Shown: positions 23,207 through 34,747 of the stretch, in pieces
How positions within the stretch are numbered: position 1 is the stretch's first letter
Layout: each line of letters begins with the position of its first letter
Source of the DNA: Rhinopithecus roxellana
Taxonomy: Eukaryota; Chordata; Mammalia; Primates; Cercopithecidae
Length of the DNA stretch: 64,000 bases
Assembly: GCF_007565055.1 (NCBI RefSeq)
Contig: NC_044552.1
Coordinates: forward strand, 150,245,859 to 150,309,858
Direction: 5' to 3'
Notes under the pieces: generated by a model
Told to the model about the DNA's origin: nothing
Databases searched by the model: none
The model's input: the letters and a program-made list of their open reading frames with translations, nothing else
Position numbers and translations under genes: made by a program

Positions 23207-26200
23207 CTAAAAGAAGAAAGCTGACATCACTTAAAATAAGGTCACATGGCTAACAATACTACTGACAACCTATGTAGATTTCTGCAACTACTTTTTAAAT
23301 CTAAATACTAATCTTTCCAATGTAAAATAATAAAATATCCCTTGCTTTCAGATGCAGCCTAATCAAATAATGTATTGGGAGTGATCTTATCACGACTCCT
23401 CTAAGAAGGTTAGTTCCTTGAAGTATATGCCACCGCCATGACAGTAGATCTGACGTGATTCTGGATTATTAATGAACACTTCATGTCTAGTACAGGGATC
23501 GGTCTGTCTTGCATCTGCTACAGCTATGGCTCAGGTAACACTGAAAAGAAAGTAGTAAGCGACACAAAGAAATATTAACCATGCCAAGCTTGAAACGGAG
23601 TTCTTATACTGAAAGGGAAAAGCTTCCTAAGACCTGGACTTTGTCTTTCTCTGCTGACACAGGGTTAGACAAGTTGACCACGGCAAGTCTCCTTCAGCCA
23701 TTACTATCATCATTTTCCAATGCTTACAGTGATGCATGCCTTAACAAGAGATGTTCTACTCACTCACATTTCTTCTTACGGTCACATAAATTCCAGGTCC
23801 TTTCCACCATTTAGCCTGACACTACATAAATAAGGAACTCTCAAAAATTATAAATACAAAAAACTATAATTTGGAACATTTATAAAAACCAGCATTGTAC
23901 TAATGTTTATCTATTTCCAGGTATTCAGATCATATTAATCCAAAAGTTAGGTTCATTTCTGTCTCTATAAAACTGGTCTCCAAACAGTGTGTCATCACCC
24001 ATTGGCAGGGCAGAAGGCTGTTTTGTGAAACTACTCTTTCAGTTAAATATACATTTGTGTGTGTTCACCAGAGCACTATGTAAGATATAATCTTGTGTTG
24101 TGACCACTGTTCAAAAGCATTTTGAAAGCCATTGCTAGGCACAGACTCTTTAAAATGTGTAAGATAATAAATTACAAATCCAGTTTAGATTTCCTTATCT
24201 TTGCAGATTTACACTTTTCTCAATGAATAATGCTCTGCTTATTCTTTCACTTAGCCATGGGATTAGAACTTCAAGTCATTTACTTATTACTCCAAGTTTG
24301 TGACCCGCTGTATTTTATATACAATGTTTACCAAAAACCAATGAAACACATAGTCAAGTGATTAGCTTCCTTAACATTTCAATGTCTTTATCATTTTAGT
24401 TCAACTTTAACAGAGATAATCAGGAAGAATTCTCAAAAATATCTCTGAAAAAGAAAATTTAAATTGACAGTAAGAGTCAGGGAACATGTGTTTTGCCTTT
24501 CTGCAAACTTAACTAAAAATTAAACTGTGGGGATATTAATGACTTAAACTGTGGCGAACATCTCTACTGAGTTAAATATTGACTTAAACTGAGATCAGTA
24601 CTTACTCAAATAAATCTTATTTGGTGAAATGGAAAGTCAAGAGTTATCTTGATATTTGAATGAGAAATACTCATTAGTGACTTAAACAACAGTCATTTCA
24701 GCAGCAATGTGTCTGTGAATCTTAGACAACTGGTAATAAACAGCCACAATTAAGTATTTGGAATTGCTGGTCCACTCATTAAATAAGTTAATATACACAA
24801 TAAAAAACTTTCCTTCAAAAGCAAAAAAGAAGAACTTATGATCATTACAGATTTGTAGTAGTTTACAGACTGGCTAATTTTTTTTCAACAGCAAACCATT
24901 CTCTTCCCTCCATCCTCACCTCCATGCACCAAAAAATGAATAAAGAGAAATGAATATATTTATACAAAATAATAAAAATATAACCAAATATTTTACTACT
25001 AATAAATTTAACCCAAATCTTTTTATCAAACTGTATGCTTCAGAGTTGATTATTTAGTTTATGCTCTAATGATTTAACTCAACAATTAAAGAAAGAAAAA
25101 TGCTTCTATAAACAATGTAATTTAAATGATCAATTATTTTAACACATCTCCCTTACATTCCCGTATTTACAGACATCTAAAATTGCAGCTAGGCAGTTAC
25201 ATATCTCATAAAGTGAACCTGAATAAACTTTACCAATTATATTCTAACAAATCTGGTTAAAAAAGTGTTTAAACTTTTAAAAGTGTCTTTCGTCATTGAT
25301 AAAAGAAAAAAAAAATTAGTGACAATTAAAAATCATCCCCTCCACTCAAAAGGGTTTTTTTCCTTCACTAATATTAGCATTTTAAACACATTTAAATTTT
25401 TCATGGCTACATCAGTTAAATTAAGTAGTGCTTATTACAACACTGCCTATGTGAAAAACAAAGAATGGGGCAGAAAGCCTCATCTGTTTTCATCATTGTT
25501 ATAATAGCAACAAAGCAACATATTTTGTAATTAAAATAAAGCCTTTAATAACTCTGCAAACTAATCTTACCTTACAAAATAATTAAATTATGTGTTTATG
25601 GTAAAAAATTTTCTGACATACAATTAACCATTATATGACTATTTTGACACTATTATTTACTAATCACTAATTTTGCATATACTAAAAGCATTATCCTAAT
25701 CAATCCACTCCCTCGTGTGAATTCATTTACTCATTCAAATATTTATGAGCTAAGAACTATGATTCATGCTTCTCAGTCACACCTTATAAATACACAGAGG
25801 TATTCCTTAACAATACCAATTTACCGTTCTGAACATCCTACTCCATAATACACCACCAAAAACAAGTACAAACTCAGAAAGTAAACTATTTATTATCACA
25901 TGTAATAAAATTCACATAGCCAATAAAAATCTTGCATCAGAACTAAAAATCCACAAAAGTAAAGTTAAAACCTGGGATTCTCTTATGAGTCTACATATGT
26001 AACAACCGGTGAGAGAATGATATTAAAATCCTGCAATATCCAGTGCCCTCTGCTGGAAGTTGTGAAACTGAAGAACTGTCTTCGTCACCTGCAACTGAAC
26101 TGATAGGTGACCCTGGGCAAGTCGCCTACCTCATCTAACTGCCTCACTGACTGGATCTTTAAGGAAACAGAATGGCCTCTTCAAAAATCTATCTGAAAAG

Positions 26201-27027
26201 CCCCAAAGGGGGAATGCTGCCAGTTTCACTGCTGATAATGAGGATGCCACAAAAGTCATGCAGTCTTTCCCTATGTCTGTCCGAGTTCCCACAGAGCTCT
26301 GGGGTAGAGGTGTTCAGCATCTTGTTCAAATCATGTTGCTAGTTCCACTAGTCAGTATCTGTTATTTATCTGCCACGTTTAATGCAAAGATACTACTCTG
26401 CAACATTTAAATAATTCTAGAGGTCACAAGGAAACAGGATTCTGATTAAGGTGACACGTTAAAAATCTAAAGACAAGGAAATAACAAGACAGTTCTCTGC
26501 CCAGAAAAATCAGGCAAGAACAACGTCAGAAAAAAAAATAATAATTCATCCTCAATCTATCTCCACAGGCAGACACATCACATCAGAGCACAAGATATAA
26601 TATGGCATTGATCATTCTTAAAATCTGTTTCAAAATCATTTTTGGCCTTACGTATTTTTAAACAGATGAAGATTTCTTCTAGAAATGGGAGAAATGACCA
26701 GATTTTTCTAGATATAAAAATCATCAAATATTAAAATCCTATAAAAACTCCCTTTCTCTATGTTTTTACAAAGTAGTAAATTTTAAATGGCAACATTTTA
26801 ATTCAGTGTGCCTCTTATTTCAATTTGATAGCACTGTGGCATGTAAGTGAGGGATATAGCTATTGGTAAAGCATTTCTTTCAATTCAATAACAAAGAAAG
26901 GAAATGCCCTTAAAATATTATTGCTAACATTCTAAAAATGTCAGCTGAACCTTTATAAATTCAACAATCTTTATCCCAACTCTTCTTTAGGAATACTTTT
27001 ACCATTTAAAAATGATGTACTTCCTAC
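23207..27027 (-). other. AFDN: AFDN intron, 3,821 nt
   Basis: Phase-2 intron, very AT-rich. Apart from a possible MIR at about 26085-26170 I see no repeat and no coding exon. The lack of Alus over almost 4 kb is notable but may be chance. Confidence 0.8.
26085..26170 (+). repeat. MIR-like core
   Basis: gtgaccctgggcaagtcgcc followed by tcatctaactgcctcactga fits the sense MIR core. The fragment is short. Confidence 0.5.
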
Positions 27028-27146
27028 CTGCTTTCTTGCCTGCGATAATCTGGCTGCTGCTCTACTCTGATCATCGGCTTCACCATTCCCCGCTCGGCTG
27101 TACTAGAGGCAGATGACACTCTGTCGCTGTCCAGCCTAGTGGTGCT
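27028..27146 (-). CDS. AFDN: AFDN exon: Ser/Arg-rich linker
   Basis: Exon of 119 nt (39 codons plus two bases of Arg590), about residues 551-589. It reads STTRLDSDRVSSASSTAERG then MVKPMIRVEQQPDYRRQES. The sequence is hydrophilic and Ser-rich, fitting a flexible linker between the FHA and DIL domains, where phosphorylation would be plausible (inference). The acceptor is ATGTAG/AGCACC and the donor AGCAG/GTAGGA. Confidence 0.95.
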
Positions 27147-27819
27147 CTACATGGAGAGAAAGCACAGTGCGTTTAGAAGCCCACGCAGACCAACCAAGCC
27201 TGACACTCAGTGTCGCAAGCAGAGATCTGATACGGGGCTGCCAAGCAGGGCAGGCAAGAACACAGACCAGGAAATAACAGAGCAATGCTGGGGACACTAT
27301 GTCCACAGGGAGTGCCCACTAGGACTTGCCTTTAAAACACAGGCATGTAAAGCTGGCACAAACACACAATGATTTTTCCAAAAGTACATTAATAGTAATT
27401 TGATTCCAACAAGTTATTTTAAAATCAGGATAAGAGATAAGAAAATATGTATAATATGAAGAGGCAGGGTCTTTTTAAAGTGTATTATTTTTCAGAACAG
27501 ATTTAGAAATCCTACTCCTTACAGCTCAATACCTAATGAATTCAGTACAGAAACTGGATTGTTTCTTGCCCTTAACACCAGGGAAAACACATATTATATG
27601 GTAACCCAATCCAGTATATTTAAATACTTCTAAAAAGTATACAATTCTAACCATTTGTATGGAATTTGTAGGCAGACAAAAGGATGAGTTACCTACATTA
27701 AGAAAATCACCAGGAAACAAAAAATTTTATACAATGAAATTCACTGTAGAATAAAATTTCATGTAAAATTTCTTATTACATCTGCTTACTATAGAAACTG
27801 AGTACTAGTAAATAAAAAA

Positions 27820-28510
27820 TTATGTTTCTCTTACCACCTAGCAATTATTACTGTATTTTACATATCTTTCCAGCTTTTCATATTTTCCATAAATGGAATT
27901 ATACAAGCTTCTTGATAAAACACTTTTTCAGATGTTATAAACATCTTAGAATATCACCTATTTTTATATTACAAACTTGCAATGGCTGTAGAACGTTTTG
28001 TTGTCTGTTCCTCATACTTCATTAAACCAATGCTTTATTACATCATTTAAAATGTTCATCATACACAGCGACAAGACAATTGTGCCTGTAAATACGCATA
28101 TATTCACACACAATGAATCCTTCCATAAGAGATTTTTTTTTTCTTTGAGACGGAGTCTCGCTCTGTCACCCAGGCTGGAGTGCAGTGCAGTGGCACAATC
28201 TTGGCTCACTGAAAGCTCCGCCTCCCAGGTTCACACCATTCTCCTGCCTCAGCCTCCTGAGTAGCTGGGACTACAGGGGCCCGCCATCATGCCTGGCTAA
28301 TTTTCTGTATTTTTAGTAGAGACGGGGTTTCACCGTGTTAGCCAGGATGGTCTCGATCTCCTGACCTTGTAATCTGCCCGCCTCGGCCTCCCAAAGTGTT
28401 GGGATTACAGGCATGAGCCACCACATTCAGCCCATAAGACAGATTTATAGAAACACAATTGCTGGGTCGATGGATGGCAATACTATTTACACTATTAAAA
28501 AATTATTATA
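27820..28510 (-). repeat. Old LINE fragment interrupted by AluY
   Basis: catttccataaatggaattat-like text at about 27880, atggctgtagaac at about 27990, and aattgctgggtcgatgg at 28458 are ordered as in an antisense L1 3' end. The AluY at 28133-28431 interrupts it. Confidence 0.5.
28133..28431 (-). mobile_element. Full-length AluY-like element
   Basis: Antisense copy with few substitutions and diagnostic text ctgaccttgtaatctgcccg. The target duplication ccataaga is seen at 28123-28130 and 28432-28439. This is one of the youngest insertions in the window. Confidence 0.93.
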
Positions 28511-28869
28511 AATGACTAGTAACAGGGCAATGGATAAAGAAGTTACAGCATGTTTATGTGCTTACATACTACAGAATGGTTTTCATGTGTTTTTTAAGTG
28601 ACTTTTAAGTACTGAAAAAATGCTCACAGAGTAACAGCTGAAGAAAGATGTGTGTGGAGACAAACATATCCAATCGTGTTAAAATGCATACATGAACATA
28701 CAGACACATACCGGAGTTCAGAAAAGGACCCCTCACGACGTTACTACCAAAGGTCAACTATAAATTGTGGATGAAGGATTTTCATTTCTACTTTTTTCCT
28801 CTATTTACCAAGTCTTCTTTGTGGACTACACATTTTTTTAAGAAACGAAAATTTTTATAGACAGTTCTC

Positions 28870-29480
28870 TTCGGCTCATTCAATTATTCATGAGATGGTT
28901 CCCAAGAGTCTTCTACACAGCAGGCATTTTTTAAGAAAAGTGCAATAGAAACACAGCAATGACGTAGGAAACAGGAGCACCACTTGCAGAGTTCACATTC
29001 TACAGCCAGTCAACAAACAGAGCAAGCATTGGATGGTAATAAAGACTGCATAAATAACTTACATCAGGTGTTGTGACAGTGACAGGATGCTCAGGGACAA
29101 CCTCTTCAGGAATGTGGCTTTAAGCTGAGGTCTGAGACAAGAAGGGGCCAGAGTGTGAAAAGCAAGGACAAAAGCACAACCACTAGCACAAGAAAGGCCT
29201 TCCAATGGGAGGAGAGAGGCAGGCAGGGGCACAGAATGGAAGCCCTGGGCGGCCTGAGTGAGCAGCAGAGCCACACTGAGAGGGAGGCAGGCTCAGGGCA
29301 TCAGGGCTGAGCAAGCCAGGGTGAAGACGGACAGGAGGGGTGAGAAGCCACCAGGGGCTTCGAAAGCAGAACAGTAACTCGAAATCTAATTTACATTTTC
29401 TAATGTGCACTGGGTAGAATGGAAGAGGCTGCTCTTGGGGCCGTGTGGACCTCCTGCCATGTGATGGCTACAGCCTAAGC
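28870..29480 (-). repeat. Antisense L2 LINE
   Basis: The order gagttcacattctacagcc, tcaggaatgtggctttaagctgaggtctgag, cctgggcggcctgagtgag and gaagccaccaggggcttcg matches the reverse complement of L2 (acattctagtggg..., cattt-gagc..., gaagccattggagggtttt). Confidence 0.6.
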
Positions 29481-29719
29481 CAGGGAGGCAGAGGAACGAA
29501 CCCCTGCATGCAGAGGCTAAGAGAAGGAAAGGACCAACTGGGAACAGGGAAGAGGTTTCTGTTGCACTGCAGATGGTAGTATCGTCTTCTAAGGTGGGGA
29601 AGGATCAGGGAAAGTTTGTTAAGAAAGAAAATCTAGTTTTCTCTTAGCTAGGTTTAATGTGAAATATGTACAGGATATGCAAGTGGATACGTCAAGTAAA
29701 TCTTTAGAGATATGAGTCA

Positions 29720-30021
29720 GGGCTGGGTGTGGTGGCTCAGGCCTGTAATCCTAGCATTTTGGGAGGCCTAGGCAGGCAGACTGCCTGAGCTCAGGAGCTC
29801 AAGACCAGCCTGGACAATATGGTGAAACCCCATCTCTGCTAAAAATACAAGAATTAGCCAAGCATGGTGGCCGGTGCCTGTAATCTCCGCTACACAGGAG
29901 GCTGAGGCAGGAGAATCACTTGAACCTGGGAGCCAATGGTTGCAGTGAGCTGAGATTATGCCACTGCACTCCAACCTGGGAGACAGAGTGAACTCTGTCT
30001 CAGGAAGAAAAAAAGAGAGAG
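29720..30021 (+). mobile_element. Full-length Alu with target-site duplication
   Basis: Starts ggctgggtgtggtggctc; the tail merges into a GA-rich stretch. The target duplication agagatatgagtc is at 29706-29718 and 30022-30034. Confidence 0.93.
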
Positions 30022-30664
30022 AGAGATATGAGTCTAGAGAGTTTAGAACCAAATGTACACATCAGTGGATAATCAACATTAGATGGTATTTAAACTCAGG
30101 CATCAGGGTAAGCTCACCTAACAAAGATGCAGAAAGAGAATAGATTGGTGCCCTACATCTGAAACCTTGGCCCTCCAAACTTTAGGAGTGAAGCATTAGA
30201 GGAAGAGGTACCAACAAATCAAACCAAGGATAAACCACTACTAGGTAGTTTACAGGAGGGTGATACTCTAGAAGCCAAAAGAAGAAAGTGCATCAAGTAC
30301 GTGGTAGTGGCCTAGCTAAAAACTCCTGCAACAAGTAAGACAGGGCAAAATATGTGCCAGATTTGGGACTTGGGAGGTCATCAGGCCCCCTGACAGACAG
30401 TCCCTATGGAGGGAGGGGCAAGAATGAACAGGAGCAGAGGAAAGAACATAATAGTTTGGAAGTGGAGGGAGCAAGCATAGATGAATTTTTTTTTCAAGAA
30501 GCTGTGTAGCAAACAGGAGTAGAAAAATGGGGTCAAAACTGGAGGGGTATAAAGAGTTTTCTAAAAGAGAAGACACTGTAACATGTTTTGATTCTGATGA
30601 GAACACTCCAGGATCATAGGAGTTTGTGGCACATGGCATTCAGTGAATCACACCTTGAGTAGTG

Positions 30665-31070
30665 CCTTCCTCCTGAATCTGGACTGGGCCCATATTTGCT
30701 TTAACCAATGAAAGGTGGAGGAAACGGGGTTGTGTCAGTTCTGGGCCTAACATTCAAGAAGGCCTGGCAGCTCCGTGGTTCTTGTGAGGTACCACAACAC
30801 TATGACTTCTGGCTGCCCCAGTGGGACAAACGGTCCCATGGAGAGGACGTGAGATGGCACAGAGAGTGGGTCAGTGGGCCCTGCACTCCAGCCACTGGCC
30901 ACCAACTGATCTCCTAGGTGAAGGTGGTCACACCAGTCACCACCAGCAAGACCAGCAAACAAACTGCCCAGGTGAGCTCAAACCAGATTGCATAATGGTA
31001 AACAAATAAAATGGTTGCTGTTTAGCCACTACGTTTTAGAGTGGTTTGTTATCCACCAATAGAGAATGAA
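30665..31070 (+). repeat. LTR-like old repeat
   Basis: ttgctttaaccaatgaaaggtgg at the start, then aataaaatggttgctgtttagccactacgtttt and gtggtttgttatccaccaat near the end, resemble an old mammalian LTR with its polyadenylation region. Family is not assigned and no coding region is present. Confidence 0.5.
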
Positions 31071-31411
31071 AATGAGTAAGGAAATGAACTGATTATTCCA
31101 GAGACAAGGGGTCATTATGGAAGCAAAGTGTCTGAGGTTAACTGATGAACAGGATTTAGCAACTGAATTGAGGCTCATAAAAGCAGGAGTGTGTTAAGGG
31201 TGCTCTGACTGAGTCAGGCTAACTACGCAGGAGAAAGCCTAGCAAAATAGAGACTCTGCTTCATCCTGGCTTTAGAGAAAAGAATGGTCTGCTTTCTTTC
31301 TTTCATGTATCACTAACAAACAACACAGCAAATTAGAACAACCCACATTTGGGGCCACTGTGAAGTCTGTTTTCACAAAGATGTTTTGTAAATGTACATA
31401 TTACCAGTTTA

Positions 31412-31758
31412 CAGGAGTCCCCCTTATCTGCAGTTTCACTTTCTACAGTTCAGTTACGTGAGATAAGCTGCAGTCCGAAAACAGGTGAGTACAATACAAT
31501 AAGATATTTTGAGAGAGGAGATAGAGACCAAATTAACATGTCTTATTTGAGTATATTGTTATAATAGATATTGTTCCATTTTACCTTTAGTTATTGTTGT
31601 TAATGTCTTAGTGTGCTTATTTCATAAATTAAACTTTATCACAGGTACACACATACAGGAAAACAACATAGTATCCATAGGGCTCTGTACTATTCATGGT
31701 TCCAGGCATCGACTGGTGGTCTTGGAATGCATCCCCCACAAATAAGGGGAAACTACTG
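31412..31758 (-). mobile_element. Tigger-type MITE (MER44-like)
   Basis: Has opposed ends (caggagtcccccttatctgc and ataaggggaaactactg) and TA on both sides (31410-31411 and 31759-31760), as expected for a pogo/Tigger element. Its internal text matches a short MER44-like derivative as I recall. It has no open frame for a transposase. Confidence 0.72.
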
Positions 31759-31818
31759 TATTCATCCATGGTGTCCTATAGCAAGCACACTTCTATCAGG
31801 TAATCCGTAATTACCTAC

Positions 31819-31888
31819 CTTGCTTGTCGGTAATGCTGTCCCACTATGAATATCTCCTCCCAAATCAAAAGTTGTCTCCTGAACAATT
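31819..31888 (-). CDS. AFDN: AFDN exon: linker after FHA domain
   Basis: Exon of 70 nt, about residues 528-550. One base completes Gly527 and it ends in phase 0 at GCAAG/GTAGGT. It reads IVQETTFDLGGDIHSGTALP then TSK. It is part of the linker between the FHA and DIL domains, with no motif of known function. The acceptor is CCCATCAG/AATTGT. A Tigger-like element ends only 60 bases beyond the donor, at 31758. Confidence 0.94.
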
Positions 31889-33159
31889 CTGATGGGATAA
31901 AACAAGAAACACACTGACTTAATAACATTCCAATGACAGGCAGAGTATCTTTTTAATACACAAGGAAGAACTAACAGGCCAAATGTTCAAAGATTTTTAA
32001 GAAATTGCTCTATTTTCAGCACACAAATTTACAGAATTAAAAAAACACCTTATGAACTTTCTTTACTGATACATACTCAACATTCACAGGATTTTTTTTG
32101 TTTTTCTTTTTTGAGATGAAGTCTCACTCTGTTACCCAGGCTGGAGTGCAGTAGCGCGATTTTGGCTCACAGCAACCTCCGCCTCCTGAGTTCAAGTGAT
32201 TCTCCTGTCTCACTCAGCCTCCCGAGTAACTGGTATTACAGACAAGTGCCACCACGCCTGGCTAATTTTTGTATTTTTTGTAGAGATGGGGTTTCACCAT
32301 GTTGGCCAGGCTGGTCTCAAACTCCTGACCTCAGGTGATCTGCCCACTTCAGCTGTGAACTTTACAAATAAATATATGTGATAACCCACCAAGTATTCAC
32401 CTTGGAGAAAGACATTAATTCTAAATAGTCATATGTGGCCCAGTGTGTAAGGTCTGGGTGGCTAATCAAAGGCATACGTGGAACAAAACAATGGGAAAGG
32501 CCAAGCAGGGAAGACCACGTGGGTTTATGTTTGTGCTTCAGGAAGAAAGCCTACACTCTAGGGGAGTTTTCAGTTGTTTTAAGCAGCATGACTGAAAAAT
32601 AGATAATGAAGCGGCTTAACAGTATGTTTTAAAAAGTAAAACCAAAGGAGAAGTCATATTCCCTAACTACAAAAAAATTTTACTAGTCATTAAGAAAGGC
32701 TTTCTGTTTTCCCGTACTAATCCCACATGCAAGTCTTCAGAAAAGCACTAGGTGGAGCTAAAAGATTCTGAATTCCTTAAGAGATCTTAATGTGTTTCAT
32801 TATCAGTCACAGAAAAGAATACTTCAAAAAATTTTATAATCTTAGTTACACTGAATAATTACAAAGAACACCATGTTTTTTTCACAAAACAAAAGGTATT
32901 GTTTTAGTATGTTGGCTAAAAAACCAAAGTTTAAATATAAACAATTTAAAACCAGTGAGAACTTCCAATTAAGACAAAGTCAAGACCTTTCTTCTTTCCT
33001 CTAAAACCAACCCGTTAACAACGAACCGAAATCACAAACTTCACTTTGATATTTTTTTAAAAATTGAAACAAAAAATAAAAAGCCAAGTTATCTATGAAT
33101 AATCTGAATTACTTTAAGTATAATCAAAACATTTTAAATCTTAAGGTTAATCTATTTAC
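31889..33159 (-). other. AFDN: AFDN intron, 1,271 nt
   Basis: Phase-2 intron with a truncated minus-strand Alu at 32092-32353. The remainder is AT-rich. Confidence 0.85.
32092..32353 (-). mobile_element. Alu, truncated at its 5' end
   Basis: T-rich tail on the left, then gagatgaagtctcactctgt; it stops abruptly at gatctgcccacttcagc, before the Alu 5' end. It lies downstream (gene sense) of the FHA exon. Confidence 0.92.
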
Positions 33160-33422
33160 CCAGGTTTATGTCTCGGGCCCTTAACCATCAGGCCTCCATC
33201 CACAGATCTTTTTGCAAGAGCATGATCCTGACTGGGGTCCACAAACTTAAATACATGGGATGCCCCAAACTGCACTTTCATGCCACTCTGCAGCATGGTG
33301 GTTTCCGAGATGCGCTGGCCTTCTACATAGGTTTCTGCGTCCATACTTCTGGGCGTCACAGTGACCACTCCATCCATGTTGGTGAGGTCACAGTGATGGG
33401 GCTGAATTCCTGGGCCAAACAA
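33160..33422 (-). CDS. AFDN: AFDN exon: FHA domain core
   Basis: Exon of 263 nt (87 codons plus two bases of Gly527), about residues 440-526. It begins LFGPGIQPHHCDLTNMDGVV and continues through TPRSMDAETYVEGQRI to LQSGMKVQFGASHVFKFVDP and the tail KRSVDGGLMVKGPRHKPG. FHA folds usually read phosphothreonine, but the afadin family version is divergent. The GR and SxxH positions of the canonical motif are hard to place, so phosphopeptide binding should not be assumed. The acceptor is TTTCCAG/TTGTTT and the donor CCTGG/GTAAAT. The exon lies between Alus of opposite orientation. Loss of this exon would shift frame. Confidence 0.97.
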
Positions 33423-33678
33423 CTGGAAACAGAAGGAAACCAAAGAAACTCCTTTCATGAAGTTCACAGCATTTAAACACAGAATTTTAAAACCGTGAGT
33501 ATCCCTTTTATGATAAATATAACATAATAAGCTCTGGATTTTTAATGCCTTTTAAAGTGGATTTCCCTCAATAGCATAAAAATAATTAAAAAAAAAAAGT
33601 CAAAACAATCAGACTTTTCATTTTTATTATCCAGTGACTTAAGGCATACTGTAACTTTGCATTAAAAGGCATACAGTC

Positions 33679-33978
33679 GGCCGGGCGCGGTGGCTCATGC
33701 CTGTAATCCCAGCACTTTGGGAGGCCAGGATGGACGGATCATGAGGTCAGGAGATCAAGACTATCCTGGCCAACATGGTGAAACCCCGTCTACTAAAAAT
33801 ACAAAAATTAGCCAGGCGTGGTGGTGCGTGCCTGTAACCTCAGCTACTCAGGAGGCTGAGGCAGGAGAATTGCTTGAATCAGGAAGTCAGAGGTTACAGT
33901 GAGCCGAGATCGTGCCACAGCACTCCAGCCAGGTGACAGAGCGAGACTGTCTCCAAAAAAAAAAAAAAAAAAAAAAAA
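33679..33978 (+). mobile_element. Full-length AluY-like element
   Basis: Starts GGCCGGGCGCGGTGGCTC, has few substitutions and a long A tail. The target duplication aaaaggcatacagtc / aaaagcctacagtc is visible on both sides. It lies 256 bases upstream (gene sense) of the FHA exon. Confidence 0.94.
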
Positions 33979-34284
33979 GCCTACAGTCATCTTAACCAGT
34001 ATTTGTTGGATGGTTAATGGACAAATCTATACAGATCATTATGATTAAAGATTCCTATCTATTTTATCATTTTTAGTGCTGTGCTAAGAAAGAAGAAATG
34101 ACAGAACTAAAAATTACATTAACAATCTGAACCTATCATCTTACAAACTGAGAAATAAGTACAGAGCAAGGGTGATTTGCCTGAATTCAACTTCAAAGAA
34201 GTGACAAATCCTGACTTCATTTATTCAAAGAATGTGTTAAGCTCTGTTTTAAGTACTTGAGAACAGTATTAAGCTAAATTTAAT

Positions 34285-34500
34285 TAGAATTTAGAATTTA
34301 CCGAATGCTTACCGCTATGTGTGTCAGACCCAGTGATAAGCACTTTTGCATAGTTACATCCTGTAATCCTGAAATAGACCTATAAAATTATCATCACCAT
34401 CTTTGAGAGAAAAGGAAGCAGTTTCAGAGCACTGTCATCACCAGCCCAAATTTCTAGAGGTGGAGCTTGAACATAAACTCACATTCTGCTGTTTTCACAC
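34285..34500 (-). repeat. MIR SINE
   Basis: gtgtcagacccagtgataagc, catcctgtaatcctgaaatagacctataaa, agaaaaggaagcag and ggtggagcttgaacataaactcacattctgc follow the antisense MIR order. Confidence 0.65.
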
Positions 34501-34652
34501 TAAAGTGACCCAGAGTAGATAAATTATTTATATTTAAGTACAATGTAGTCTGTAATTCTAATTCCTTCTTTCACTACTATGTGGCAGGCTCTGTACAATA
34601 CGTCATGCCTCCTGGAATGTCAGAGTTGCAGCAGGAAGCTCAGACTACGTAC

Positions 34653-34747
34653 CTGGATAGAGCTGTCATCCAGTTTTTCTGTACCAACTTCAGTAACACT
34701 GAACTGAAGGCGGTAAAGCTTTGGCTTATCTCTAGAGTCAGAACCAT
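34653..34747 (-). CDS. AFDN: AFDN exon: start of FHA domain
   Basis: Exon of 95 nt, about residues 409-439. Two bases complete Asp408 and it ends in phase 0 at ATCCAG/GTACGT. It reads GSDSRDKPKLYRLQFSVTEV then GTEKLDDSSIQ. The KLYRLQFSV strand and following acidic turn lead into the FHA beta sandwich. The acceptor is CTTGCAG/ATGGTT. Confidence 0.95.

Larger units (their letters stand above)
27147..31818 (-). other. AFDN: AFDN intron, 4,672 nt
   Basis: Phase-0 intron. In order along the plus strand it holds an old LINE interrupted by an AluY, an antisense L2, a plus-strand Alu, an LTR-like stretch and a Tigger-type MITE. Confidence 0.85.
33423..34652 (-). other. AFDN: AFDN intron, 1,230 nt
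   Basis: Phase-0 intron with a young plus-strand Alu at 33679-33978 and a MIR at about 34285-34500. Confidence 0.85.
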
